The notes beneath the pieces were generated by a model. The model did no database searches. It was not told the origin of the DNA and saw only the letters and a program-made list of their open reading frames with translations. The position numbers were made by a program, and so were the translations under genes. DNA of 62,940 nucleotides from JBGPHT01 sp041484525 (lineage in GTDB: Bacteria; Acidobacteriota; Terriglobia; Bryobacterales; Bryobacteraceae): positions 1 through 62,940 of the forward strand of contig JBGPHT010000027.1 of NCBI GenBank assembly GCA_041484525.1. Reading direction: 5' to 3'. Shown here piece by piece: positions 16,242-24,672 of this stretch (position 1 is its first letter; each line of letters opens with the position of its first letter).

Positions 16242-17533
16242 GGCGCCGCGCCTTCCCAGCGCTTCACGACCAGGGTGCCGTTCTGCCCGCCGAAGCCGAA
16301 CGAATTGGAAATCGCGATCTTGCATTTCGCGCCGCGCGCCTCGTTCGGAATATAGTCGAGATTGCAATCCGGGTCGGGATGTTCCTGGTTGATGGTAGGC
16401 GGCAGGACTTGCGTCTCGACGGCCTTCACCGTGAAAATCATCTCGACTCCTCCCGCGGCGCACACCAGGTGCCCCACTTGCGATTTCGTCGAGCTGACCG
16501 GAATGCTGTAAGCGGCGTCGCCGAATGCCTTCTTGATGGAAAGCGTTTCGACGCTATCGTTCTGCGGCGTGGACGTTCCGTGCGCATTGATGTAGTCCAC
16601 GTCCTCCGGGCCGATTTCGGCGCTGGCGAGCGCCCGCAGCATGCAGCGGGACGGCCCCACACCTTTTACGTCGATATCGGTGAACCGGTATCCGTCCGAC
16701 GAAGAACCGTAACCGATCAACTCGGCGTGAATCGGCGCATTTCTGCGCCGGGCATGCTCCATCTCTTCTAGGATGACGATGCCCGCGCCCTCGCCGATCA
16801 GGAATCCGTCGCGCTTCAAATCGAACGGCCGCGAAGCTTTCGCGGGAGCATCGTTCCTTTGAGTAAGAGCGCCCAGCAGCGTGAAGCCGGTCACGCAGAT
16901 GATCGACATCATGCTGTCGGTCCCGCCGGTGACCATCAGGTCCGCGCGGCCCTGCCGGATCGCCTGGAACGCTTCGCCGATGGCTTGCGTGGCCGACGTA
17001 CAAGCGCTTTGTACGGTGCAACTGGGACCGCGCAGATCGTGCCGCAGGGAGAGCAGCGTGGAGATGGTTGGAATATCGCGCTGCGCCAGCAGGTCCGGCC
17101 GCACGCGGCAGATCGCGAGATACGCATCGGCATTGTAGCGGTCGCCATCCAGCAGCTCTTTCGGATTCGGCAGACTGCCCTCCACCACCGGAAACGTGGA
17201 GGCCCCAATGGCAACGCCGGCACGCGCGGTATCGAGAGCAGCCGCGTCCAACCGCGCATCCTGCCAGGCCGAACGCAGAGCCTGGAGGCCGAAGCGCGCC
17301 GACCGGCTGAGGAAATTGTCGATCCCCTCGAAATCGCATTCCGGCAGCGCGCCTAAGTCCACCTCACTGCCGATGCGCACGGGAAATGCGCGGCTGTCGA
17401 ACTGCCGGATCGGCCCTGCGCCGGATCGGCCCTCGAGCACGGCGCGCCACACGGCATCCACGTCGAGCCCCAGCGAGCACACGATTCCCATGCCCGTCAC
17501 CACCACTCGCCTTGGCTGTTTCGCAGCGCCCAT
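16238..17533 (-). CDS. beta-ketoacyl-ACP synthase, catalytically complete (KS-alpha)
   Basis: 431 residues, FabF class. The triad is intact: Cys178 in QSACTSATQAIG, His in INAHGTSTPQND and His in STKSQVGHLV, with the final glycine loop NSFGFGGQNG. The ATG at 17533 is used because GGCGAGG lies before it; an in-frame TTG lies 18 bases upstream. It should catalyse decarboxylative condensation of malonyl-ACP with the growing chain, in partnership with the inactive homologue encoded 467 bp downstream. Its separation from any housekeeping fab genes points to a dedicated secondary lipid pathway. Confidence 0.9.
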   Translation of the reverse strand: MGAAKQPRRVVVTGMGIVCSLGLDVDAVWRAVLEGRSGAGPIRQFDSRAFPVRIGSEVDLGALPECDFEGIDNFLSRSARFGLQALRSAWQDARLDAAALDTARAGVAIGASTFPVVEGSLPNPKELLDGDRYNADAYLAICRVRPDLLAQRDIPTISTLLSLRHDLRGPSCTVQSACTSATQAIGEAFQAIRQGRADLMVTGGTDSMMSIICVTGFTLLGALTQRNDAPAKASRPFDLKRDGFLIGEGAGIVILEEMEHARRRNAPIHAELIGYGSSSDGYRFTDIDVKGVGPSRCMLRALASAEIGPEDVDYINAHGTSTPQNDSVETLSIKKAFGDAAYSIPVSSTKSQVGHLVCAAGGVEMIFTVKAVETQVLPPTINQEHPDPDCNLDYIPNEARGAKCKIAISNSFGFGGQNGTLVVKRWEGAAP

Positions 17534-17535
17534 GG

Positions 17536-17982
17536 TTATGCCTCGCCGCAACGGATCATCTTGTAGAGCCGCCGACCCTCTTCCGCCGGCTGCAGATCGC
17601 CAGCGGGATGCACGCTCATCGTGAACCGGCCCGCCGCCATCACCCGGCCGCCGCAGCGCGCTTCCCCGCGAAATAAATAATCGCCGTTTTCGCGGCCGGT
17701 CACTTCCACTTCGAGGTGCAATTGGTCGCCGGGCCGCACCAGGTTATGGAACTTGATCGTTTCGAACCCGGAAGCAACGGCAACGAACTCGAAGTCCTCG
17801 TTATCCCTGACGGTCCAGTCGGCAAGCTGTACCAGGCATTCCGCGATCAACGCGCCGGGCATGATCGGATGCTCGGGAAAATGGAACGCGAAGAAGTCCT
17901 CACTCAGAGTGACGTTCTTGATGCCGGCAGCTCGCTTGCCCTTCTCGATTTCGGTGATGCGATCCACGAGCAGAAATCTCAT
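17536..17982 (-). CDS. FabZ-like 3-hydroxyacyl-ACP dehydratase (second copy)
   Basis: 148 residues from MRFLLVDRI, in an ATGA overlap with the ACP gene. The hot-dog dehydratase signature is well kept: HFPEHPIMPGALIAEC supplies the catalytic His and Glu, and FHNLVRPGDQLHLEVEV forms the next strands. This copy is closer to canonical FabZ than the copy at 15771-16241. Together with the reductases it completes a beta-processing cycle within the operon. Confidence 0.88.
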   Translation of the reverse strand: MRFLLVDRITEIEKGKRAAGIKNVTLSEDFFAFHFPEHPIMPGALIAECLVQLADWTVRDNEDFEFVAVASGFETIKFHNLVRPGDQLHLEVEVTGRENGDYLFRGEARCGGRVMAAGRFTMSVHPAGDLQPAEEGRRLYKMIRCGEA

Positions 17983-18584
17983 TGGGCACCCTGGCTGGCC
18001 GCACCCTTGCTGAGCCCATCCTGAAGTCCGATGACGTGCTGGAACAAGACTTCGTCGCCCGATGGCACCGGGACCGACTTGCCGCAAGCCGGACAAATGA
18101 ACTCCGGCAGCGACTTGGACTCCTCCATCTGGGTCTGGCACGCGGGGCATGTGCGATCCATAGCGGCCTTACTCTCCAGCAGTTGGTTGACGACCCGCAC
18201 GAAGGTGGCGACCACAAACATCTTGCGCACCTCAGTCACCTTTAACCCCGGGGTCAGCGCTGCCGGATCGATCTCCGGCATGCCTTTGGCAAGCAGTTTC
18301 AGACCTAGCTCGGTGATGACGCCGTCCTTAACCAGGTTCTCCTCGCCAAAGTGGTCGCTGGCACGCTGCAGGAAATCCTCGCGCGGAAACTGAATCCGGA
18401 ATTCGCGCTCCAGCGAAAAGGCGATGTCGAGAAAGTCCAGCGACTGCGCGCCAAGGTCCGCCTCCAGCGATGAATCCGGTCTCACTTCAGCCACCGGCCG
18501 GTCCATCGCTTTCGCAATCACCTCCAGGACTCTCTGCTCCACACGGTCCCGTTCTAACGCCGTTTGCCCACCAGCCTCCGACAT
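17979..18584 (-). CDS. acyl carrier protein fused to a zinc ribbon
   Basis: 201 residues from the ATG at 18584, chosen because AGGAGG lies a few bases upstream; a TTG at 18620 would give a TTGA overlap instead. Residues 10-85 are an ACP, with the phosphopantetheine attachment Ser48 in LGAQSLDFLDIAF. An ordinary ACP ends near residue 80. Here a linker with a helical segment follows, then two CPAC motifs (Cys146/149 and Cys164/167) that look like a rubredoxin-type zinc ribbon. It presumably carries the growing chain for the cluster ketosynthases and is activated by the Sfp-type enzyme at 28328-29020. The ribbon may be a docking site. Confidence 0.85.
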   Translation of the reverse strand: MSEAGGQTALERDRVEQRVLEVIAKAMDRPVAEVRPDSSLEADLGAQSLDFLDIAFSLEREFRIQFPREDFLQRASDHFGEENLVKDGVITELGLKLLAKGMPEIDPAALTPGLKVTEVRKMFVVATFVRVVNQLLESKAAMDRTCPACQTQMEESKSLPEFICPACGKSVPVPSGDEVLFQHVIGLQDGLSKGAASQGAQ

Positions 18585-18616
18585 CTTCCCTCCTACTTCA
18601 TCAAGTCCGGCATCGA

Positions 18617-19363
18617 TCAAACGCCGAATCCACCTGTGACATTTAGAACATGACCCGTGACATAACTGGCGTCGGGCGATGCCAGAAACCGGACCGCGCG
18701 AGCCACTTCCTCCGGTTCCCCGTATCGCTTGAGCGGAATCTGCGCCTTGATCTCGGCTTCCCCAAAGTCGCGAATCCTGCCCGTCATTTCTGTGAGGATA
18801 ATGCCGGGCGCGACTGCATTGACACGAATTCCGCGCGGCGCCAGCTCGATTGCCAGAGACTTCACCATGGAATTGATGGCGCCCTTTGACGCCACATAAT
18901 TGGCATGACCGCGGCCGCCCCGCTCGGCGGCAATCGAGGAGAGTGCGACGATGCTGCCGGCCCGCTGCGACATCATTTGCGGCAGCGCTTCGCGAATCGA
19001 CAAAAAGACGCCGCGAACATTGGTTTGCATCACGGTCTCCCAGTCGTCCAGTCGCATCGCCCCGAGCAACGTATCGCGCACTACGCCGGCATTGCAGACC
19101 AGGATATCGATGCGGTTGAACGTCGCCATCGCAAAACGCATGAGCGCGCGCACGTCCGTTTCACTGGACACGTCCGCTGCAAAACACTCGGCCTGGCCGC
19201 CGGCCTCGCGAATCTGGCAGACGACGGCTTCGGCATCGGCGCGGTGGCTGCGAAAATTCACGATCACGCCGGCTCCTTCGCGCGCCAGCTCGAGCGCAAT
19301 GGCTCTACCGATTCCCCGCGACCCGCCCGTGACCACCGCGAATTTGTCGTTTAATACCGGCAC
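18617..19363 (-). CDS. 3-ketoacyl-ACP reductase, FabG-like SDR
   Basis: 248 residues. NADPH-binding TGGSRGIGRAIA at residues 12-23, CNAGVVRD, the serine in VALSSIAAERG and the catalytic YVASK, ending with the family terminus TGHVLNVTGGFGV. It starts at GTG (19363) after GAGGTG. Context with KS, dehydratases and ACP supports reduction of the 3-keto group on ACP-bound chains rather than a general alcohol dehydrogenase role. Confidence 0.88.
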   Translation of the reverse strand: MPVLNDKFAVVTGGSRGIGRAIALELAREGAGVIVNFRSHRADAEAVVCQIREAGGQAECFAADVSSETDVRALMRFAMATFNRIDILVCNAGVVRDTLLGAMRLDDWETVMQTNVRGVFLSIREALPQMMSQRAGSIVALSSIAAERGGRGHANYVASKGAINSMVKSLAIELAPRGIRVNAVAPGIILTEMTGRIRDFGEAEIKAQIPLKRYGEPEEVARAVRFLASPDASYVTGHVLNVTGGFGV

Positions 19364-19374
19364 AATCCATCACC

Positions 19375-20136
19375 TCAGGCGCTGAGAGAAGCTCCGCCAT
19401 CCGCAATCAGGGTCTGGCCGCGAATCCACGCGGCCTCCACGCTGCACAGGAATGCCACAATTCCAGCCAGATCCTGCGGCTGCCCCAACCTTCCCGCCGG
19501 CGTGCGCGCCACGATCAGGCCGGTGAGAGCCGTGTAATCCGGAATCATCTTCATGCTCTCCGTGTCGATGAAGCCGCCGCAGACCACGTTGACGTTGATC
19601 CGGTCGGGCGCCAGTTCCACCGCCAGGTATCGCGCCAGATTTTCAATAGCGGCCTTGGCGGCGCCTAACGAAGCGTACTTGGGCGTGTAATAGCGCGATC
19701 CCAGGCTGCTGAGCGCGATGATATTCCCGCCGCCGTTCTTCCGCATGATGGCGGCTGCGAGCTGCGATCCCACCAGGAAAGCCTCCGCGTTCAACTGCAT
19801 GGTGCGGCGCCAACTTCGGGTGTCGATCTCGACCGCCGTCTTGAATGCCGTGCGCGCGGCATTGGCCACGAAGACATCGAGCCGGCCCAGGTCCCGCTCG
19901 AGGTCGTCGAACATCGCCCGCTGCATCTGTTCGTCGCCCACATCGCAGACCACGGTGGATGCGTCCACTCCCATCCGGCGAATTTCCTCGACGGTCTTGC
20001 GGGCCGCGTCGTGGTTCAGGCAGTAGACCAACCGGATGTGCCTGGGCCGCTCCTGCGCGAAGCGCAGCGCGATGGCCCGGCCGATGCCGCGCGTGCCGCC
20101 GGTGATCAGGATCACGCGTCCGTCCTCCGGCGTCAT
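19375..20136 (-). CDS. enoyl-ACP reductase, FabL-like SDR
   Basis: 253 residues. TGGTRGIGRAIALRFA binds the cofactor, and the C-terminal half VNVVCGGFIDTESMKMIP followed by TPAGRLGQPQDLAG and IRGQTLIADGG matches the distinctive pattern of FabL enoyl reductases better than that of FabG. The catalytic Tyr/Lys region reads YASLGAAKAAIE. The ATG at 20136 overlaps the glycosyltransferase stop. Its presence means that at least some double bonds made by the cluster can be saturated, which counts against a fully conjugated aryl-polyene product. Confidence 0.72.
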   Translation of the reverse strand: MTPEDGRVILITGGTRGIGRAIALRFAQERPRHIRLVYCLNHDAARKTVEEIRRMGVDASTVVCDVGDEQMQRAMFDDLERDLGRLDVFVANAARTAFKTAVEIDTRSWRRTMQLNAEAFLVGSQLAAAIMRKNGGGNIIALSSLGSRYYTPKYASLGAAKAAIENLARYLAVELAPDRINVNVVCGGFIDTESMKMIPDYTALTGLIVARTPAGRLGQPQDLAGIVAFLCSVEAAWIRGQTLIADGGASLSA

Positions 20137-21287
20137 GCCGCCTCCCGGCGCTTAGCGGCCGCGGATCGTTCCGCGGCGCTCTGGAACATATGAACCGTCC
20201 ACTCGCGAGCCTGCCGCGCCGCATATCGCGCCTGCCGCAGTCTGATCCCGAGCGTGGGAGGCTGATCGAGCACACGCTCGATATGGTCCGCACACTCTGC
20301 CGCTCCGTTCCGCTCCGCGCTGAGCCGGGCGCGCAGATCCGCATCGAACGGCGACTCCGTCAACCAGCTACGCAGCGTCTCCCGCTGCGTATTCAGATCC
20401 TCGGAAAACGAAGCGTGCCCGTGAAAGACGCTGTTGAGCTGCCCGTTCCACATGCCGATTCCCCTGTCCATGCACATCGGAGGACAGCAGAGGGCCACCG
20501 ACTCCATAATTTGCATGAAGCCGTTCGCCACAATGGAAGCCGCACTGCTGTGAATCAGCCCGTAGAGCGTGGCATCGTCCTGCAAGGGCAGTGCGAAGGC
20601 TCGGCTCTCCGGAATTCCCGCCGCCGCCATTTTGCAAGCGGCAGCCGCAGGGTCGTGACTCAGGGCCACTACTTGCGGGCACAGATCGTCCAGCGCCGCC
20701 AGCACCGCGAGCCCTTTTTCCAGCACCACCGGCTCGAAACCCAGGATGACCACGCGGGGCGCGGCGGGCGGCACGGGCAGCCGCTCAGGCGGCGTGATGG
20801 ACCCGATGAACGGCGAGACCATGACCCACCGCCGTTTCCCGTTCTCGTGCCGCGACCAGAAACACTTGAGTCCGTAGAGCAGCATCAGGTCGACATCAAA
20901 ATTGCCGGGCGTGCCGGTATCGTAATACTGTTCGAGCAGGAAGAAGGGCTTTCCGAGCAGCGCCGACGCGCGCCAGAGCCGCTGCATGCTGCCATCGAAC
21001 GGCGCCTCCCCGAAGATGACGGCATCCGGACGGGCAGCACGGAATTGCCGCAAAGCCTTCGCCACCGATTCCGTCTCGATATCGTTTCGGATCTCGATCC
21101 CGGGCGGCAGGGCGCTGAGCTTTGGATCGTCCATGATCGGTCCGAAATTGAATATCAGGATTCGCCATCCCCGGGTCCGCAGGTGGAGGGCGAGCCGCAC
21201 GGCGCGGAAGAACACTCCCACGACGGCGGGCGCACCGAATGTGTAGGTGACGATCAGCGCTTTCCTGTCGAGCGGATCAGCGGCCAT
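20133..21287 (-). CDS. GT-B glycosyltransferase, second member of the paralogue group
   Basis: 384 residues. The mid-protein motif DAVIFGEAPFDGSMQRLWR aligns with FGECPVGGSMLRAYR of the protein at 4136-5206, and IVANGFMQIMESVALCCPP aligns with its C-terminal donor-binding segment. The usual Gly-Lys in that segment is replaced (VANG), so activity may be altered. The start at 21287 overlaps the preceding gene by 11 bp and is preceded by GGGAGAGG. Likely role is transfer of a sugar to a lipid-linked acceptor. Confidence 0.6.
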   Translation of the reverse strand: MAADPLDRKALIVTYTFGAPAVVGVFFRAVRLALHLRTRGWRILIFNFGPIMDDPKLSALPPGIEIRNDIETESVAKALRQFRAARPDAVIFGEAPFDGSMQRLWRASALLGKPFFLLEQYYDTGTPGNFDVDLMLLYGLKCFWSRHENGKRRWVMVSPFIGSITPPERLPVPPAAPRVVILGFEPVVLEKGLAVLAALDDLCPQVVALSHDPAAAACKMAAAGIPESRAFALPLQDDATLYGLIHSSAASIVANGFMQIMESVALCCPPMCMDRGIGMWNGQLNSVFHGHASFSEDLNTQRETLRSWLTESPFDADLRARLSAERNGAAECADHIERVLDQPPTLGIRLRQARYAARQAREWTVHMFQSAAERSAAAKRREAA

Positions 21288-22800
21288 AAACCTCTCCCAT
21301 CAGCCGCCCGGCAACCCGCCGGATGTCGAAGTTCTCAGCCGCGAAGCGCGGCCCGCGCTCATGCAGCGCGCTCCATCTGGCGTCGTCCGAAAGAATGGCC
21401 GCGGCACGCGCGCGCCACTCTTCCGGATCGCGCGATTCGGCCAGCTCTCCGCCCGATCCGGGCCGAACGACCTCGGCTAAGCCCCCAGCCCGCGCGGCCA
21501 GCACTGGCGCGCCCGCGGCCATGGCCTCCAGCGCTACCATGCCGAACGGCTCGTACTGGCTGGGCACCAACACCAGCGACGCTTCGGTGAAGAGCGCGCG
21601 CAATCGGACACGCGACAACCATCCTGGCATCTCGCACGCGCCGCCCAACGCCGCGCGCAGGCGCGTTAACTCCCATGAGCAGGAATCGTCTCCGTGGCCG
21701 CCCGCCAAGACGAAACGCAGATCTCGTCCCGCTGCCATGCGAGGCAGTACATCGAGAAGCAGCGGAAGACCCTTATTGCGTGTGAACCGTCCCGCGAATA
21801 CCACGGGGCCGCCGCGTGCGCCGCCGGAATCCCAGTCCGCCGCGCCGTGCGGACCATCGCACACGCCGCGCCCACCGTCGCACGCGCCATGCGGACCGTC
21901 GCACGGACCGCGTGAACCGTCGCACACGCCGTGCGGACCATCGCACACGCCGCGCCCACCGTCGCACGCACCATGCGGACCGTCGCACGGACCGCGTGAA
22001 CCGTCGCACACGCCGCGCGGACCGTCGCATACGCCGCGCGGACCGTCGCACGCGCCATGCGGACCGTCGCACGGACCGCGTGAACCGTCGCACACGCCGC
22101 GCGGACCGTCGCATACGCCGCGCGGACCGTCGCATACGCCGCGCGGACCGTCGCACGGACTGCGCGAATCCCAGTCCGGGCCGCCGCGCGCACCATCGTC
22201 CAGACCGCCGTGCCGACCGCGGAACGGACCACCGCCCGGCCTGCGTGCCACCGCGGGCGACGGTGCGATGCCGTTGCCGATCACGTGCAGGCGCGCGGAC
22301 GAGTCCAGATCCGGCGCCAGTTCCAACGCGCATTCCCGCTCGCTCTCACTCAGGAAGAGGACGTGGTCGCTGGCGCGCATCACGGCAAGCTGCACCCGGC
22401 TCCAGAACGTCCTGGACGGCCCATCGGCCAGTTCGCGCTGGATAATCGAATGCGCCGTGTACGCCAACTTCACCGCGAAACGCCGCCGCATCTCCAGAGC
22501 CAGTTCTGAGAGCGCCAGCGAATGCAGGTGAACGCAATCGAAGGTGCGCGGATCGACCGGGCAGGCAGGCCCCGCAAGCCGATGCAGCACCGGGCCGTCA
22601 GCCGTCGCCGTCGGCATGTGAAACGCCGACGCGACGAGCACGTGCACATCGGCGCCGGCCTGGGCGAGCGCAGTGGCCTGACTCTCGACCGATGCGCCGA
22701 TGCCCGACCAAACGCCCGGCGGATAGTCCGCGGTCAGCAGGAGCACACGCGCCGGGCGCTCGCTCCTGCGATCCCCGGTCTGGTGCGCGTGTCCCCGCAT
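21277..22800 (-). CDS. GT4 glycosyltransferase interrupted by a 15-heptad CDGxxGx array
   Basis: 507 residues. The N-terminal lobe (residues 17-185) has TADYPPGVWSGIGASVESQA and VHVLVAS. The C-terminal lobe (from about 333) has VVFAGRFTRNKGLPLLLD and the EX7E motif EPFGMVALEAMAAGAP. Between the lobes, residues 216-320 are fifteen tandem heptads of consensus C-D-G-[PSG]-[RH]-G-[VPA]. This position corresponds to the interdomain hinge, where GT4 enzymes normally have a short linker, so the fold can still form. Frame is kept because the DNA unit is 21 bp. Whether the cysteines bind metal, form disulfides or merely space the lobes is unknown. Confidence 0.85.
   Translation of the reverse strand: MRGHAHQTGDRRSERPARVLLLTADYPPGVWSGIGASVESQATALAQAGADVHVLVASAFHMPTATADGPVLHRLAGPACPVDPRTFDCVHLHSLALSELALEMRRRFAVKLAYTAHSIIQRELADGPSRTFWSRVQLAVMRASDHVLFLSESERECALELAPDLDSSARLHVIGNGIAPSPAVARRPGGGPFRGRHGGLDDGARGGPDWDSRSPCDGPRGVCDGPRGVCDGPRGVCDGSRGPCDGPHGACDGPRGVCDGPRGVCDGSRGPCDGPHGACDGGRGVCDGPHGVCDGSRGPCDGPHGACDGGRGVCDGPHGAADWDSGGARGGPVVFAGRFTRNKGLPLLLDVLPRMAAGRDLRFVLAGGHGDDSCSWELTRLRAALGGACEMPGWLSRVRLRALFTEASLVLVPSQYEPFGMVALEAMAAGAPVLAARAGGLAEVVRPGSGGELAESRDPEEWRARAAAILSDDARWSALHERGPRFAAENFDIRRVAGRLMGEVYGR
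21841..22155 (-). repeat. 15 x 21-bp in-frame tandem repeat with 84-bp superrepeats
   Basis: Fifteen units of 21 bp encode CDGxxGx heptads. Units 4-7 (22009-22092), 8-11 (21925-22008) and 12-15 (21841-21924) form three copies of a four-heptad block that always begins SRGP then PHGA, so expansion took place in 84-bp steps. The last two blocks differ at only a few bases. A 13-bp direct repeat GAATCCCAGTCCG flanks the array at 21827-21839 and 22166-22178. None of the frames through the array contains a stop on either strand. Confidence 0.95.
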
Positions 22801-22809
22801 CTGTCGTCT

Positions 22810-24672
22810 CTAAACCGCGCTCCGGCGGCAAACCATCGCCAGTTCGCCGGCGTCGGTCGCTCCTAAATGCCGCAGCAGCCGCATCCAACGCGGCGCAATC
22901 TCTTCCCGCACCGGCTCATGATCGATTCGCTCGATGTCCGTAAACAGGCACTCGCGCAGCAGGCGGGCCAGCGTCTTTTCCGAGAAGTACTGGAAGTGAG
23001 CCAGCGGCGAGATCGCGTCCCACTTCTTCCCGAACAGTTGAAACTGCACGGACTCCATATCCGGCACCGCTACATACAATACTCCGTCCGGATTCATGGC
23101 GTGAAACAGGCGGCCCAGTAAATCCTGCGGCCGCTCCAGATGCTCCAGGACGTGGCTGATCACTACGGCATCGAATCCACTCCAGGGGAGCCCAGAGTCG
23201 TTCGGTTTGACCAAGTGCAGATGGTCGCCGAATTTTTCGTACAGCGATTCGTATTGCTGCGGCGAACTCTCCATGCCGTAGACCTCGAAGCCATACGACT
23301 TCGCCAACTGGAGCACATAGCCGCGGCCGAAGCCTAAATCGAGCAGCCGCGGCCCAGGGGCGCGCGCACGCAGAATGTGACAAATCGGCCCGGCGTAGAA
23401 TTTCTGCACTTCGAGCAGTTTGCTATGGAAATCGCGCGTGTCCAATTCGATTCCCATGCGGGCGGACACGGCTCCTTCAATCCGGGGACTCACATACACG
23501 TGCCCGCAATCCTGGCAGCGATGATAGGTGAACCCCTGCTTCTCGAACAGCCGCTTGCGAGCCGACGCCTCGCACACCATGCACCGGGTCTCGACCAGTA
23601 CGCCGGTGCCGAATCTGGCGACGACATCTTCCAGAGTCGAATACCAGTCCAGCCCCAGCGGCTCATCCGGCGCCGGCGGCGTGGGCGCCGCCCCCGCGCG
23701 AAGCTCGACAAACACGCCGAGCCGCGCCGCTTCTTCGAGCGACTCACCAAGCTTGCCTAGCGCCACCAGCCGCTCGAGATCGGGCAGGTCTTCGGCCATG
23801 CGGCCCATTTCCAGAAAGTCGCGGCCGATTTCCGCTTCCGCATCGCTGCCGGCCGCGGAGTGGATTGTCAGCAGGTTCGGCTGGCCGAGGCGTTCGTCCT
23901 CGGAGAAATCGAGCACGTCGTTCAGCTTCTGCGCGAGAGCATAATAGCGTTCCAGAAAACCGTACAACGGCGAGCGGCGTTCCGGATCGATCCCGGAATA
24001 AAGCGCGCGCCAGAACGCTACATTCTTGAGTTGCACCAGGCGTTCGTAATAGCCGAGGTCCCATCCTTCGCGCGGGCTCAGCTCCATCACAGCACCGATA
24101 GTCGTCGAGCGCAGCGCGTCCAGCGACTCCCGCAGCATGGCTCTCGAAACCGGGTCGTCCTGTCCGGCGAGATGGCTGAACCCATCGAAACAAACCAGCA
24201 ATCCGGCGAGGATCGTGAGGCCCTCCGGCCGCTGATGCGTCAGCCGGTCTTTCTCGAACATCGCAAGCAGCGTGCCCTGGCGGCCCTTGTAACTGAAGTG
24301 CCGGTCGATCACGTCGTCGAAAATGCGAAGCGAAAGGTAGGCCATCCCGCAACTGCGCACGGCCTGGTACAGGCGGTCTTCAGGCAAGCTGAGCGCGACC
24401 GCGAAATAAGGCAGGTCCCAAAAGGTCCACTGTAGCCAATCCAGGTACGACGCCGTCTTAACGCCGAGATCCTTACAAACCGAGTTGCCCCCGGACAGCC
24501 GCACGAGTTCCGATTGAAGGTATTCCGTGTAATCCTGTACGGCGCGCGTGACGACGGCGCGATAACGTTCGATATCGTCGCCGTGACGATTCCGGAATTC
24601 GCAGCCCGCTTCTTCGCACTGGCTGCGCAGGCAGGCGATTTCGCGTACGATTTCTTCACGCCCCACGATCAT
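22810..24672 (-). CDS. prenyl-diphosphate-synthase-like domain fused to a zinc-finger SAM methyltransferase
   Basis: 620 residues from the ATG at 24672 (ATGA overlap). Residues 1-330 are all-helical with two aspartate-rich motifs, IFDDVID at 118-123 and LNDVLDFSED at 250-259. Their order and spacing are those of trans-prenyltransferase or class I terpene synthase folds that bind diphosphate through Mg2+. Residues 360-392 hold two cysteine pairs (364/367, 386/389) and resemble the zinc motif that precedes many sugar C-methyltransferases. The SAM motif LLDLGFGRGY at 443-452 and ISHVLEHLERPQD follow. The fusion couples isoprenoid chemistry to methyl transfer. The N-terminal assignment is by motif only. 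Confidence 0.68.
   Translation of the reverse strand: MIVGREEIVREIACLRSQCEEAGCEFRNRHGDDIERYRAVVTRAVQDYTEYLQSELVRLSGGNSVCKDLGVKTASYLDWLQWTFWDLPYFAVALSLPEDRLYQAVRSCGMAYLSLRIFDDVIDRHFSYKGRQGTLLAMFEKDRLTHQRPEGLTILAGLLVCFDGFSHLAGQDDPVSRAMLRESLDALRSTTIGAVMELSPREGWDLGYYERLVQLKNVAFWRALYSGIDPERRSPLYGFLERYYALAQKLNDVLDFSEDERLGQPNLLTIHSAAGSDAEAEIGRDFLEMGRMAEDLPDLERLVALGKLGESLEEAARLGVFVELRAGAAPTPPAPDEPLGLDWYSTLEDVVARFGTGVLVETRCMVCEASARKRLFEKQGFTYHRCQDCGHVYVSPRIEGAVSARMGIELDTRDFHSKLLEVQKFYAGPICHILRARAPGPRLLDLGFGRGYVLQLAKSYGFEVYGMESSPQQYESLYEKFGDHLHLVKPNDSGLPWSGFDAVVISHVLEHLERPQDLLGRLFHAMNPDGVLYVAVPDMESVQFQLFGKKWDAISPLAHFQYFSEKTLARLLRECLFTDIERIDHEPVREEIAPRWMRLLRHLGATDAGELAMVCRRSAV

Noticed and set aside
14488..20136. 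Aryl polyene cluster
   Set aside because: Core genes fit in part, but an enoyl reductase is present and typical aryl polyene partners (thioesterase, LolA-like carrier, MMPL exporter) are absent.
21841..22155. Possible CRISPR array
   Set aside because: Units are contiguous 21-mers without spacers and stay in frame with a glycosyltransferase; no cas genes occur.
21841..22155. Collagen-like protein
   Set aside because: Glycine occurs at positions 3 and 6 of a seven-residue unit, not every third residue across units, and cysteine breaks the pattern.
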